From positions 981,859-1,045,858 of the forward strand of contig JAHNZQ020000172.1 of assembly GCA_019155205.2 (NCBI GenBank): a DNA stretch of 64,000 nucleotides, written 5' to 3'. Below are positions 11,714 to 23,891 of this stretch, one piece after another. Positions within the stretch are counted from its first letter, which is position 1. The number at the start of each line of letters is the position of its first letter. Source of the stretch: Gracilaria vermiculophylla (lineage: Eukaryota; Rhodophyta; Florideophyceae; Gracilariales; Gracilariaceae). The notes under the pieces are model-generated. The model was not told the DNA's origin, searched no databases, and saw only the letters and a program-made list of their open reading frames with translations. Position numbers and translations under genes: made by a program.

Positions 11714-12159
11714 ATAAAGCGTAAATTATATATAAGCGTATGGAAAATACAAATAGCGCAAATATCTCATATTTTATATTTACTTCGTGAATTTCATAAA
11801 TAGTTGTACAAAGCTGAAGATATTCTCAAAGTGAAATGGGTCTATAGTAAATCCAAAAACATATTATTGCATAACATTTGTTGTTTTACATTTTGAAATC
11901 CAAGTATTGCATCACGATTTTTATTTTCTTATTTTGAAGATAATGATAAAGATTTGTGGGCCATTCACAGATGTAAGGGATGACTTCGGTACTCTCTCGA
12001 TTCCCTCTCATCAGATAGACTTGTTTCTGAACAAATTGAACGGCAAAACCGGGAGAGCTGAATAAGAGAAAAGCTGACCCTGTAAGATTTTCGAGCAAGT
12101 CGGGGATGACATTTGCATATTACCGCACTTTCTGGAAGGAGCAAAATTTGCCACTTGTG

Positions 12160-12226
12160 AAAAACAATCGACCACCTCCGGCGCTCGTGCGCTGGCTCGC
12201 TGTACGTGCCATGCGACTTTTCATAG
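12160..12226 (-). repeat. SINE-like tRNA-type head, unit 2
   Basis: Same core as unit 1 (CACGTACAGCGA then GCGCACGAGCGCCGGAG on the minus strand), followed by TTGTTTTTCA. The A-box region is decayed. Confidence 0.4.
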
Positions 12227-12334
12227 TCCTCTTTTCTTGAGGACGTCGGCCCATGTCAAGCTGTGTTGTCTGCCGATCAGAGTATACCTTTAAGTGCATC
12301 GCGCTCTCAGTGGCAGCATTCAAAGATCTTGCTT

Positions 12335-12456
12335 AAACCTCGGCGGGGCTTGAACTCGGGACCCCTATATCTAGGCCCATAACAATGAAAAATAGTTGAG
12401 CTACTCCGGCCCTCTAGCGCTGAATCGCTGTACATGTCTCATTACTTTTCATACAC
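12335..12456 (-). repeat. SINE-like tRNA-type repeat, unit 3, with A and B boxes
   Basis: The best copy of the local cluster. On the minus strand an A-box-like AGTAGCTCAACT (about 12394-12405) is followed by GTTATGGGCCTAG and a B-box-like GAGTTCAAGCCCC (12346-12358). This spacing is typical of the internal RNA polymerase III promoter of tRNA-derived SINEs. Two shared blocks link it to the copy at 37500-37575. It is not a functional tRNA because the acceptor arms do not pair. Confidence 0.5.
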
Positions 12457-12461
12457 ACATA

Positions 12462-12512
12462 TGAAAAACAATTGAGCAGCTCCGGCGCTCCTGCGCCGGT
12501 GCAATGCCGGAG
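12462..12512 (-). repeat. SINE-like tRNA-type head, unit 4
   Basis: Minus strand GCGCAGGAGCGCCGGAG then CTGCTCAATTGTTTTTCA, the same head as units 1-3, directly abutting unit 3. No B box remains. Confidence 0.4.
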
Positions 12513-12710
12513 TACGCCAATGTGGATTTTGAAATGTTGAAGAAGGCTTCTTAGCGCTGACAGATTGTGCGGCGAGACCAAAAAGCTCTGCCGCGGCACT
12601 TCCTCGGATCGGTGGCTTTTCACAAAGCGTCTCTTTTCTTGAGGAATCCGCAAAACTGCTTGTCAAGAAACTCGCTATCCATAGTTTGAGAAAGCGGAAT
12701 ATTCTTTGCG

Positions 12711-13082
12711 TTGATGGGTACTGAAATCGTTCCGCCGCGCTTTTGTGAAGACGCAAGAAAGCGGACGGACTGCACACAAAACCAAGTACAAGTTTGGAAA
12801 GGTTCACGAGACAGAGAGACAGATGGGAAAGGTGGATGTGGATCGCCGAGAGCGGTGTCGCAGCGGTTCTTAACAGTTTTTGAGAAGGTGAGAAAACCAA
12901 TGCAGTGGCTGCACACAGCCCGCGGTAAGCGCATGACACTTGCGCGTGTTTTGATCCATATATACGGATCAGCACCGTCAGGTAGGAACATAGAAGACGA
13001 CTGTTTTGCAAAGAAAGACGCTTGTGCAAGTGGGAACACCTTTGAGACCTTCGAAACTCTCTGTATCGCGAAATACTTATAA
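12711..13082 (+). pseudogene. Possible hAT transposase C-terminal fragment
   Basis: A 123-codon plus frame whose end (IYGSAPSGRNIEDD near the C-terminus) loosely resembles the hAT dimerisation region, in which a short Ala/Ser/Pro motif precedes an acidic residue and a later hydrophobic helix. Two longer minus-strand frames (12442-13119 and 12620-13135) overlap it with no recognisable domain, so the coding strand is uncertain. It may be a chance frame in a locally GC-rich block. Confidence 0.25.
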
Positions 13083-16000
13083 CGGACTGAGCATGATACG
13101 GCCATTGCTTTGTAATCACCTACTGTGCTTTGCAATGGATACTCAGAGACTGTGAATGTCTCTTAAGAGGCCATAAGCGTCACGAAGATTAAAAGTACAC
13201 GCCTATAGTAAAGAAATAAAAAGAAGAGACCCCTTGATCTGGTCATTCAGAAATTCGCCGATGAGCCCTGGTGATCGCTAAAGGCATTGCCTCTCGATTT
13301 GGTGCAGAGGAAAAGATTTGCCCGGAAACATCTACCACAAGTATAGCATCTCTATCGCGTCCTGTTCTCGCCAGAATTAGCCGAGCATTTCTTGGTTCCG
13401 GGATTTCATTAACCCATGTTTGTCAGTTTCCCCTGATAAGTTCTTGTAATAGTTAGTGGCGTCCTTTTTCTCTTGGCTTGGCTGAACATCTCTTAGCCAG
13501 TATAAACTTCTTTCGGACGTCGTATAAGCGGTAGAAACCTCAGTGATCTTGATAATCCTGAGTACTACGTTCTACATTTCTGTTGTACACTCTATGGCAA
13601 GCTCAACTCTCTCATGTATTTTGTTACCAAAATTTAGTTGTAGATTGAGCGCTCTAATCAAATCTGCCCTTGCGTTGTAAAACCTTTAAAATTACAACTC
13701 ATCTTGATGTAGTGGAATATATTTCGACTTTTTCTGCTCTCTTTCCATTTTAGAGAACGACAAAGATCCTGAAATTGACGATTTAGAACCTCTATTTTCC
13801 AGCTTGCCTTACAAAAATTTTCCATGTTTTTTCTGACCTGATTCTGTACAGAAGATAACAATTATTTTCTTTTTGCATTCAACGCGTATTTGTTTTGCAA
13901 GCTTTCATTGATGCACACATTTTTTTTCGCAAATCTGACTTACAACATCTTTAAAAAAGCCATAGTCAGGTTTTGTTTCCAGCATTAATCACATTAGCCA
14001 TTCAAAGAGTTTATGGGAGGCATATTTATCACAATGTTTCCTTCTTCAGTGATTCTCAAAATCCTCTTCTGGTTAAGTAATGTTTCTATTGCCTCTTAAA
14101 CAATCCATGTTTCATTTTCAAGAACAGTGTTGACACACATTTCCTGATTTGATTTCATCGGACTTTTATCGCGATTCTCATCCATTTCGATTCCCAATTT
14201 GTGACGAGTTTGCCCAGAATATTTCATTTCAAATTTAGATTTCAGTTTTTTTTAAATCTTTTATTGCAGAAGTATATTTACTTCCAATCACAGGTTTTTC
14301 CACGTACACTAATATGGATACTTTGACCGCAGATAATTTTGAGAAAGATTCCAATATCTGCATGTTATTTCTTAAAATTGAGATCAACAAGAAATTCATT
14401 GGTAAAAGCAAATCTACCAGTGCTTTATGATATACTTAAGCTACCTGTCTTGAAAATAACACTCAAATTAGCATCCCAAAAAATGTGCAAGTCTACCAGT
14501 CTACCGGACAAATGCTATGAGTCCAGCGTTCAAGACTCCGAGTGCAAGCCCTGTCTACCAATCCGCTCATTTGAGGTGTCCGTGATCGTTTCTACTCTAT
14601 TTGACCTTTGTTCAATTGAGCTGCACCAACCGCAGTTGCTGCAGCTAAAGAAGAGACTTCCGTTATTCACAAACGCACTTCATCAAAGCCAAAAGATAGA
14701 ATACCAGGTTCCAAAAATATTGAACGGAGACAGAGCACTTGGATGACCGACCATCCTGGATCCAGACCCATCTACTCTTTGCGTTTCTTCAGACGTCGTT
14801 TTTGAATTCCAAGAATTATGATTCTGAAGCTTGTAGACTATCTTACTTCTCATTTCCCACAGATATAGAAACAACAAAAGAACGCAGCTGAGAGGAAGGG
14901 AATTCTTCCTGAAATAAAGATTCTTGCCTGCCTACGAATACTGGGAACTATGAGATCATTTGATGATCTAGATGATGGATGTCGAATGGGTGCGGAGACC
15001 ATCAGAACTGAATTTAACATTTTTGTTCTTGTATTCTACAGCTTTACGAAGAGAGATATTTCAACAGACTACCAACAAAAAACGAACTACAGGAAATCTC
15101 GGACAGGTATTGCAAATATGGCTTCAATGGGTGCCTTAGATGCGTTAATGGGTGCAAAATAATGTGTAGGAACTGCCCTAGTTCATCAATAAGACACTTC
15201 TACAATACAAAGGAGGGAAAACTGGCTACAGTTGCTGTTGAATCATGGGCTGATAGAGATCTTTACGTGTAGCATTGATTCGCGAGTAAGTGCAACACAA
15301 ACAATGAAACAACGCTGTTAGAAGTAGCACCTTAACTACATTCGATCCTGAACGGTATACATGATATAAATCTTTCATTTAACCACACATTGCATCGGAA
15401 TTCGCTGATTAAACGCCTCGGATATTTTCTTGTGGATGGGATATATCCTTGATGGACAATTTTTGCGCGCCCAATTCATCCTCCGGCAGACAGGAACGAG
15501 AAGCGGTATATAGAAGTCCAAGAAGCATTGCAAAAGGATAGAGAGAGAGGTTTTGTTTTTCTACAGGCAAGGTTTCAGGTATTGAGTAAAGAATCGTTTT
15601 TATGGTAGAAGAAGTATATAGTCAAGGTAAGCAAGGTTTGTGCGATACCACACAATTAGTTCTTTCAAATGAATCAAGAGGGAAGTTTTGCTGAGGATTT
15701 GCACACTGAAGCACAGGGAGCAAACATCATCACAGAGCTTTATGAGGAACAGGATACCCGATTACATGAAAAGAGAGGAAAAAGAATTCAGCAAGAAGAG
15801 GAATCATAGACCACAGTCATGGTAGATGGGACATTCGACATGGAGGCACTTCTCATAAAAGAGAGTATCTTGAATTCATCACATGGATTCAGTGCTGCAC
15901 GCGAGAACCTGTGCAAATGTCTAGAAGAAAAATGACGCAGAGAGATGAAGTCAACAAAGGTTTACTTATATCTACCATTGTAGTCTAGAGGAGTAAAGCG

Positions 16001-16642
16001 AACCCCTTTAAGTAGATTAACAGAGAGGTTCCCCGCTGTGTTTTCTATGTACTCATGCGTGCGGCGGCGCGTTTTGACAAAACGAAAGCTCTCTCCAAAG
16101 ACCTTGTTTAAATCGCTCCCCATTCTCCCCAGTGAAACTGTGGCACAGTTCGCAACCTTTGCGAAGTGAACCGCAGGCCAAGACAAAGAGAATGTGCATA
16201 CCATTGCCGCTGAAGCCGGTGCTTTGCTTGCAAAAATATCGTTTGATACCCTACGCCTCCATTCCAGATGTTTGTGAATCTAAAAAAGCGAGAAAATGTG
16301 AGTGGGAGTGAGAGTGTTGGCCGCTCTTTGGCAACCATAGAGCAATTCGAGAGTGCGCCCTGAATACAGTGCCAGAATGGCAAAACATAAATCAGCCATT
16401 TCGGCACTGGGAATGTATTGTGGATTTTAACACGACCTACATCTTGCGTGCGAGACATCATGGTGCCTCTACCAATTAAGTGAACATTTTTGGTGTGTGA
16501 AGTTTTGACAGGCCTTAACACTACTTCTCTTGAGTCTGCGCGTAGCGGGTATTCAAGCTATAGGATAATGGAAGTGCACCACCTCCGCTAGAGGCGAAAA
16601 ATTGTAAATAAAGGATATCCTTTGACTTAGTGTACTGCAAGG
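13083..16642. other. Gene-poor region
   Basis: No gene is supported. A 135-codon plus frame (14339-14746), short adjoining plus frames at 15660-15940 and minus frames at 15962-16204 and 16108-16521 read like protein in places, but have stops and no recognisable domains. They could be a decayed host gene or transposon relic. Confidence 0.3.
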
Positions 16643-16647
16643 GATTC

Positions 16648-17000
16648 TGTAACAGAGGAGAGTTGGAAGAAGTCTAGCTAGGCCCACGCTCTTTTCAAGG
16701 GTGGGTCTGGCTGTGTTTTATAGTGATTCTTTAAATTAGACGTTCAGCGTCTTACCTTCTGCTTTATTTACTTGTACGTTCGTAACGCGCCGCGCTATGT
16801 CGTCGTGCGTTTGAACTATGCGATTTGTGCTTGAAGTGCTTGAAGCACACGACGCACTGTTGCGACTTGGCTTGAACCAAGCGTTGTGCTGACAAACTGC
16901 AATGTTCTTGTGCATCGTCCTGCGACGTGTAGGGACAAGGTTTGCAGTATATAGCGCGACTAGCTTGAGTCGCTAGGGTCTATGGCTGGTGTTTGTTACA
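16648..17000 (-). repeat. Gypsy B1 3' LTR
   Basis: 353 bp, starting TGTAACAGAGGAGAG and ending TTTGTTACA in plus reading. It aligns throughout with 22083-22436 and contains a TATATA tract near 16950. A purine-rich AAAGGGAAGGCGAG lies just inside it (17001-17014, minus strand), serving as the polypurine tract. Confidence 0.9.
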
Positions 17001-17040
17001 CTCGCCTTCCCTTTGGCTAAAACTGTCCTTAATAAAGCTT

Positions 17041-18380
17041 CTACTGCAGGTTAAATTCGGTGACTTTCGCGCAACAGTTCTTGAACGCCGCGCGTGGTAG
17101 CCAAATGGCGTCAGATTTGCGATCGCCGCAGAACTGCGTGAGGTAGCAAACGCGCCGATTGGCACGTTGCTTGTCCAGAATGCGTTTCACTTCCTTATCT
17201 ACGACGCCATCATTGTTTGAAACGATATCAAGAGGGCCTGATGGCTCTCCGTAAAAGCGGCGCAGCTCTGATATGTAGTAGACGTCGTGCGTGCGGTGCA
17301 TAGTTGGCGGGAGCTCAAGGCGATACCTGACTGTTCCCAATTTTTGAGGACGCGAAAGGGTCCTATGATGCGAGGCTGCCCCTTTCGTGGGATTGTGGCT
17401 CTTTGTGCTGTCGTGAGGCGGTCGGCGCGCAGAAGGACGAGGTCGTCCTGTTCTAGGTGTAGTTCGGAGTGGAGCTGGTTGGCGTATTGCTTCTGTCGGG
17501 TGACAGTGACGGCCAAGTTGTCGCAAGCCAGGGCTGTGAGCGCCTCGCGCCGAGAATCTTAGTCGACTGTGGCCTGCGCTATAGTGTTGTCTAGGGCACG
17601 GGTTGCCGGTGAGTGCGACATGTAGCCAGGACTGACTTCAAAAGGGAAAATACGGGTGCTTCCATGAAGGGAGGAGATGTTTTTAAACTCCAGTGTTGGA
17701 AGAGCGAGGTGCCAACCGGCTGGCGCTGCTTGTGGGGATGACGATAGCATCAAAGAGAGCGTCCAAACTATATTTTTGGATTGTCCGTCTGTCTGAGAGT
17801 GGTCAGCGGTCGAGATATTGTTCTGGATGCGCAACAGCCGCGCAAGGGAGCGACACAAGTGGGAAGTGACCTTTGCGTCGTGGTCTGAGATTATCGTGGT
17901 CGGTGTTTCATACTTGGAAAACAAGTGCGTTTCGAAGTGCCCAAAAGTCTCTTGCGCAGATGCGGCCTTGGAGGTTGGGATGAAAAGGCCGCGCATTGAG
18001 CGTTTGTCCACGATCACTATAATGCCACCCTGACCATTCCTGTTGCGGGGTAGCTCCGTGATAAAGTCAAAGGAGATGATGTCACAACATCGTTGAGGGA
18101 TCGGGAGTGGCTGTAGGCGTCCTGGGGGAGCCACATTGGGATTTTTTTCACATTATACCATCTGCATTTGCGCACAAAATTAAAATATCCTGGTACATCT
18201 GCGGCCAATACGCGTGGCGCAGAACTATGCAATACGTCTTATCGGCTCCAAGATGCCTGAATCCATGAAAGTGCTGCATTAGCTCGGTGCGCAATGGTCC
18301 TTCGGGGATGTACATGCGTGCAGGGTGAGTGGCAGTCCAGTAGATGACTCCGTCGGTGATGTTGATGTTTATCGGTAGGC
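17041..18380 (-). pseudogene. Gypsy B1 integrase with chromodomain-like tail
   Basis: From the right: an H2C2 zinc domain (HFHGFRHLG, about 18240-18290), then the catalytic core. The first Asp is in ISFDFITELP and the second in IISDHDAK. The expected Glu after DGQS is Lys (DGQSKNIVW), which should abolish integration. A frameshift near 17400 separates the core from the GPF and chromodomain-like module (KEVKRILDKQRANRR ... YLTQF), which in chromoviruses guides integration to marked chromatin. Stops at 17559 and elsewhere confirm a dead gene. Confidence 0.85.
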
Positions 18381-18707
18381 GTGTGATGGATTAGTAGGGA
18401 GAAGCGTCGGAGTTGAGTGGTTTTGTAGTAAGGGCGTCCGCAGCATACCCAGCCCGTACACACTTCTGGAGGTCTTCCAATTGTGCCATAAAGAGCACAG
18501 ATGTGAGGCTTAGTGGTCAGGATGGCGGCTTAGGGCATCGAGGGCGACGTTCTTGATCCCAGCGACATGCTGAATGTTGAAGGAAAATTCCTGGATCTCT
18601 TCCAACCCGCGACACTGGCAACCGGACAGCTTCGGTTTTGTCCGGAGGTACGTGATCAGATCATGATCCATCAACAGCGTGAAGTGCCGTCCGCAGAGAG
18701 AAGGGCT

Positions 18708-19838
18708 CTACGTGCGGAGTGCAATCATTGCAGCAAGGAGTTCCTGATCGCCGGTATCCCAGCGGGTCTCAGTGGGTGAGAGGCGGTGGGATAAGAATGC
18801 GATGGGATGCCCTGCCTGCGACAGTCTTGCACCGACGGCGAAATGGGAAGCGTTGGTGGCCAAAACAAACTCTTTGGAGGCGTCCACGTGTGCCAGAACT
18901 GGCGCTGATTTCAAAGAGTCCTTAATGATGGTGAAGGCATTGGCCTGCTCTGAGCCCCATTAAAGAACGCGTGAGTGCAATAGATCCGGGATTGGGCGGA
19001 GTATGTGTGCATAGGCTTTGACAAAACGCCGATAGAAGTTGGCGAGGCCCAAAAACTGCTGCACATGGCGGATATTACGGGGTGTTTGCCAGTCGCGAAC
19101 TGCAGTGACAAGATGGTCCTGCGTGGTGATGCCCTGGGCAGATATTTTAAAGCCAAGGAAGTCCACTTCGCGAACACCAAAAGCACATTTGCTTAATTTA
19201 GCGAACCGCTGATTTTTGCCAAGTGCCTCGAAGATGGCACGCAAATGCAACTTGTGCTCCTCCAATGAACGACTTTAGACCAGAATGTCGTCCAAGTATA
19301 GTACAAGACGATGGCCATTCAAGTGACGTTGGACAGGGGCTATCAGTCGTGAGAAGGCGGCTGGCGCGTTGGTGAGTCCAAAGCACAGGACGCGCCACTC
19401 GAAAGATCCAAATCGGGTCCTTATGACTGTATTATGGCAGGCACTCTCCTTGATGCGCATTTGGTGGTAGGCGCCCACTAAGGCGATCTGAGAGAAAAAC
19501 TTCGCGCCCGCCACCTGATCCAAAGCTTCATCGATGAGGGGAAGTGGAGTGGAGTCCGCGATGGTTATTCAGTTGAGGCCGCGATAGTCGCAGACCATAC
19601 GGAGCTCGCCAGATTTCTTTTCCACGAAGAAGACGTGTGCTTCGTAAGAGAAGGCTGAAGGATCGGAGTAGGGCATCCAACGTGTTCCGGAGGACGAGGA
19701 GTTCCTTTGCACAGAGCCGGATAACGGGTCGCACAGGGAGCGGGCCATCGCTCCTGAGGTTGATTTCAAAATCGAACTCGCGAGATGGCGGCAGGGTATC
19801 GGGGAGCTCCTCCCGAAAAAAATCTTGAAACTCGTCAA
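18708..19838 (-). pseudogene. Gypsy B1 reverse transcriptase and RNase H
   Basis: One minus frame with isolated stops. The RT fingers read SGELRMVCDYR, the palm GAYHQMRIKES and CFGLTNAPAAFSRL, and the catalytic YLDD is intact near 19288-19299. A single TAA follows it, then the connection domain and RNase H (APVLAHVDASKEFVLAT), where the first Asp of the usual TDAS is Asn. The N-terminal border needs a frameshift near 19680. The closest relative in the window is the pol of B2. Confidence 0.88.
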
Positions 19839-20070
19839 CCTTTTCCGCTAGATGGGAATGGCAGTTTACGGAGGAGACGGGGCTAAGGCGAATAGCGTAC
19901 AGTTCTCAGGATCTCTTCTTGACCAATCGGCGGAGTCGTTTGAAAGATATCTTCGGTATCAATTCCGTGTTCAACTGCGGGTTAAGGGACACGGAGCGAC
20001 GAGGGTGCATGGTGAAGCTCGATCCATCGGCGCGCTTGATGCAGAGCAAGTGTGACGACCAATTGTAGGT

Positions 20071-20847
20071 TTATAGTGTCTGCCGTAGCCGCTGACGGCC
20101 TACCCTGATCAAGGGTAGGGTATTGCTGTGCTCCTTCATCTTGATTATATACGCCGTTATTGATGCGCAGCAATCTTTCATAGAGATAATTGCTTCTGCT
20201 TCCGCCAAAATCGGGGTGGTGGAGCTGTCTCCGACTTTCGTTTGGCAGAAACGCGAGGGTTTCAAAGGGAGGTTACACAATTTGGCGGCGGCGGGTGATA
20301 GAAAGGTATGAGAAGCGCCTGAATCAAGATGGAAGGCAGCTCTGTGGCCATTCAGAGGAGCTTCGTACATCATCTCTCCCTTGGGGTTCAAATCCACTGC
20401 TGAAAGGGTATTAATAGTGCTGTGGGATGCATGTGCCGTGACTTGTGGGGAGGGGAGTGGAGAGCAGAAGATTTGGAGAAAGCCGCAGCGATATGCAGTG
20501 GCTGTAGATTTCTGCCAGTGATTGTTTACCACGCTAGGCATGCACCAGGCGTTTGCGACAGGCGTGATTCGGATCACTCCATTAGCGATGCCCACAGCGC
20601 ATAAATCGATCATGAACCCGATAAATGCGGTTGTGGTCTTCATTGAACATCTCAGCTGCTCCCCACGATGGCCTGTGGGCGTCCTTAATGATATCGGCGG
20701 GGTTGGGGAGGGTTGTAGAACTCGTTCCCGAGCGACGCCCTTTGTGGTTACGGCTGCTCCTTTGGCGAGATTCTCGGATTGCTCAGAAGCGCTGGGTGCA
20801 GTCGTACGCCATTTACCAGCAGTATGGAGCATACAAACAAAGTTCAA
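20071..20847 (-). pseudogene. Gypsy B1 retropepsin-type protease
   Basis: A 258-codon minus frame with the aspartic protease motif FHLDSGASHTFLS (near 20300-20330). The DSG is intact and followed by the hydrophobic LP flank typical of gypsy proteases. The N-terminal 120 codons are not recognisable. Protease lies between gag and RT, as expected, in a frame that does not run continuously into RT. Confidence 0.75.
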
Positions 20848-20935
20848 GGCGTGTTTCAGATGAAGAGGGGACTACGTGGGGGAACAGTCCGACACTTTGC
20901 ATCTGTAGGACGTCGGGAGGGACAATTGGAGATAG

Positions 20936-21951
20936 CTATAGGCCTCGAAGAGCGGTGTTTTTGGCAGGTTTCCATGAGGTGTATGAACCAAGTGAGATGC
21001 TCTTCCGTGTGGCCTTGGATTGAAACTGGATAAGTTTCAATCGTGCCTCCATCAACTCGTTTGCGGGGACAAGGGCCTTCAGTAGGTCGACTTTGAAAGC
21101 CTCCAAAGACGTGCAGGTTGTTCCATAGCGTCGTTTTCGATTACAACAGCGGCCCGTTGCCTTGCAAAGTTGGCAGACCACTATGTGCACTTCCTGGGCT
21201 GCCGTTACAGCTCAAAAGAGTAATATGACTTTGCGGATGCCCGAAATGAAGTCTTTAACGCACATAGAACACCTTTTATCTTTTCGTGTGGCGTATGTGA
21301 TATTGCATGCGGATTTAACAGCGTTTGGAATATATGAAAGGCTGGTAGGTGTTCTACCTCGGGCACATAGCTCGGCCGCCATTGGTGTTGGCTGAACATG
21401 CGTCCCGGCGACTGTCTGCTCTATCTGTGTGTCCGAGCTACCAATAGAGGCATCCGGGTGGGCTTCGACGGGAGACTCTTCCTGAATCCAGTGCTGAGAC
21501 ACGTCAAGGGTCACCGCGGATGGGTGGGTGGGGAGCGGATATGTGCGGTTTTGGGGTACCACGTAAGACTGAAAAGCTTCGAAACGACGTTCGAGAGTCT
21601 CTACTTGTCCCGACATCCGTGTCTATTAATGTCGCATCTGCACAGCCAGTGCCTCCGTGGTGTTTTGTTGGCTGCGCAGAGAGGGAAGGATTGTCCGAGT
21701 GGAATTGAGGCTCTTGACTTTGACAAATTCTCGACCTCTTCCACCAGTCCGGGCTGGGAGCGCGACAAGGAAGCATCCTCCTGAGAGGGTGCGCGTTGGT
21801 GTTGGCCAGCCTTGGCGTTATCGAACACTGCCGGTTGCATTTCAGCAGCGGCCGCAGCAGTTGAAGCAGTAACTGCAGCGGCAGTCACGGATCGAGTGCG
21901 TGGTCCATCTCGCTCGTTTCCGACCGGCGAGGTGAACGACGGGGTGGACAA
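20936..21951 (-). pseudogene. Gypsy B1 gag remnant
   Basis: Minus frames at 21601-21951, 21212-21616 and 20936-21190 read as a gag polyprotein: a Ser/Ala-rich N-terminus, a middle part, and a capsid-like end (LEAFKVDLLKALVPANELMEA) that parallels the B2 gag segment containing FKEFVPADEKARAKTRL. Frameshifts separate the pieces. No clear zinc knuckle is left. Confidence 0.6.
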
Positions 21952-22082
21952 CTTGAGCTAGACGTGGCAGAAATCGTTCGCAAAAGAGGATCATTGGAGC
22001 TCATGAGGCACGAACGAAAGGGAAAAGAAATGGGGGAGAGAGCGGGGATCCAGTGGCAGGATCGGAAAACAATGCTACAAAA

Positions 22083-22436
22083 TTTAACACAGGAGAGTTG
22101 GAATAAATCTAGTCAGAGCCCACGCTCTTCTCAAGGGTGGGTCTGGCTGTGTTTTATAGTGATTCTTTAAAGTATACGTTCAGCGTCTTACCTTCTACTT
22201 TATCTAGATTTACGTTCGTAGTGCGCTGCGCTATGTCGTCGTGCGCTTGAACTATGCGACGCGTGCCTGAAGTGCTTGAAGCACACGACGCACTGTTGCG
22301 AAGTGGCTTGAACCAAGCGTCGTGCTGACAAACTGCAATTTTCTTGTGCGTCGCGTTGCGACGTGCAGAGAGAAGGCTTGCAGTATATATCGCGACTCGC
22401 TTGAGTCCTTAGGGTCTATGGCTGGTATTTGTTACA
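22083..22436 (-). repeat. Gypsy B1 5' LTR and adjoining primer site
   Basis: 354 bp matching 16648-17000; its terminal TG is mutated to TT in plus reading. Immediately inside (22070-22082, minus strand) is TTTTGTAGCATTG, a decayed form of the TTGGTAGCATCG primer-binding site of B2. The following five bases are the GATTC duplication. Confidence 0.88.
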
Positions 22437-22441
22437 GATTC

Positions 22442-23275
22442 CTCCTTACTCAGTAGCTGCTCTATACTTCTCTCTACATGATCTTCATCTTCAGCGTCTA
22501 AGGACGCTGCCGTGCGATCGGGAACTTTCGTATTCTTCTTCATTCTTTCGCGCCTGTGTCGCATCACATCTTCCATGATCTCTTTGAATTCCAAAGAGCT
22601 GGGGTCCAGAAGCTTTAACAATTTAACATCCTCCACTTGGTGCCTATTTATCTCTAATCGTTCTTTTTCGTGTCCCAAGATGTGGTTTCCTTTCATTAGG
22701 CTTCGTTGTATTCTCCACAGAGTGCCGATTACCTTTGATTCTTCTTTGCCTTGCTTATTTTCTTCTTATTTTCTTTTAGTTCCGTATGAGTAGATTTTTT
22801 TGTTACTTGAAATGGCACTGTCTTCTTAGTCTTTCTTCAAATCTACAGTAGCAAAAATATTGGTATCTGCTTCAAGAATAGCATTTGAAGTTTCATCCGC
22901 ACCCTTCCCATTTAATTCCTTAATTTCCGTCTTTGCGCTGTTTTTGATGATTGATTTCGTCTGCTTCTCACCTCCTTCGTCTGAGAATTTATCATGATTA
23001 GAGAAATTATCCACAGTTTAAAACACCTTGTAGAGCGCTTCACGAACAATTCTTTCATCTTTTGCTTTTTTAATTGCACGTTTGGGGTATTTTCTTTCGA
23101 AAATATCATCCAGAAGATCATCTTTCGCCTTTGATATCTTTATTGGTCTTATTTTTCTCCTCGCACCCAGAAAGTGCTGAGTTTCTCTAGCAACTCTGTG
23201 CCAGGTGCTCTTTAACGACGACGAGTTTCGATCCATTTTGTATCCCTCATGCATATATCTTTTACTCCATTTCAC
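22442..23275 (-). pseudogene. Lys/Glu-rich ORF, interrupted by stops and by gypsy B1
   Basis: Minus frames 23018-23275, 22826-23014 and 22442-22696 share one phase over about 278 codons, broken only by three TAA codons (23018, 22826 and about 22766). The product is highly charged, with Lys/Arg-rich and Glu/Asp-rich tracts (KSTWHRVARETQHF, SSLEFKEIMEDVMRHRRERM). No domain is recognised. The first displayed codon is GTG; ATG codons follow at 23254 and 23236. If B1 and one GATTC are removed, the frame continues into the left flank and stops after four more residues, near 16627. Either a decayed gene, exons with small introns, or an unrecognised transposon gene. Confidence 0.45.
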
Positions 23276-23891
23276 ACAGTTCTTTCATGCTTATTGCACC
23301 CTTTCTCGAATTGCTCAATCTATATTTTGGACAAAAACAAGGTCTGGTCTTAGGAAAACGTTTTTTTGCCATTTATTTTGTCTTCTTTGAATTAATGTTG
23401 TTTGATATCTACACTGATCTCTTTATCACTGAGAGCCAAGTCTACAAATATTTGGCTCGTACTTGGGAGAGGTGCTGGGTGTTTTTTGTGGTTGTATTTT
23501 AAAGCATTTCTCGGACTGTAATGGAACGGAATCGATGTCAGTATTGTTTCGAATTTGCGAAGGGTCCTTTTCAGGCATTGCGCAGGATAACAGTTTATTG
23601 GGAATCGTAGTTGCTCTAGAGTTGAAGAAATGTCAGTGAAAAGTAAAATGGTGAGAAAGCTACATTGTCCGAAGGACTTAAGAAACGCAACAAGTGACGA
23701 CTTCAACAGCGAAAGAGAGTGGCAGAAGCTGTTGCCCACTTGTGCGAATGTCCCTTACAGCGCGTTGTACCCGCCAGACGCGGGTGCAATGTGGAATTAG
23801 TGCGCGCAGTGGTCGATGGAGTGCGCAATGATCATTGAAATTTCAAACCATGGTGGCAAAATCTATATTTTTCACGTCTCGAAATCAAAAA
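23276..23891. other. No supported gene
   Basis: A 115-codon minus frame (23392-23739) and a plus frame at 23287-23502 overlap and carry no recognisable domain. Nothing else is visible. Confidence 0.25.

Larger units (their letters stand above)
16643..22441 (-). mobile_element. Gypsy B1, complete LTR retrotransposon with GATTC duplications
   Basis: A 5789-bp element (16648-22436) on the minus strand, flanked by identical 5-bp duplications GATTC (16643-16647 and 22437-22441). Two LTRs bracket gag, protease, reverse transcriptase, RNase H, integrase and a chromodomain-like tail, the Ty3/gypsy (chromovirus) gene order. The LTRs differ at roughly one base in ten by eye, so the insertion is not recent. 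The coding frames are broken. It landed in a Lys/Glu-rich minus-strand ORF just before that ORF's stop. Confidence 0.9.

Noticed and set aside
12442..13135. Minus-strand ORFs of 225 and 171 codons.
   Set aside because: They overlap each other and a plus frame, show no domain, and lie in a locally GC-rich block where stops are rare.
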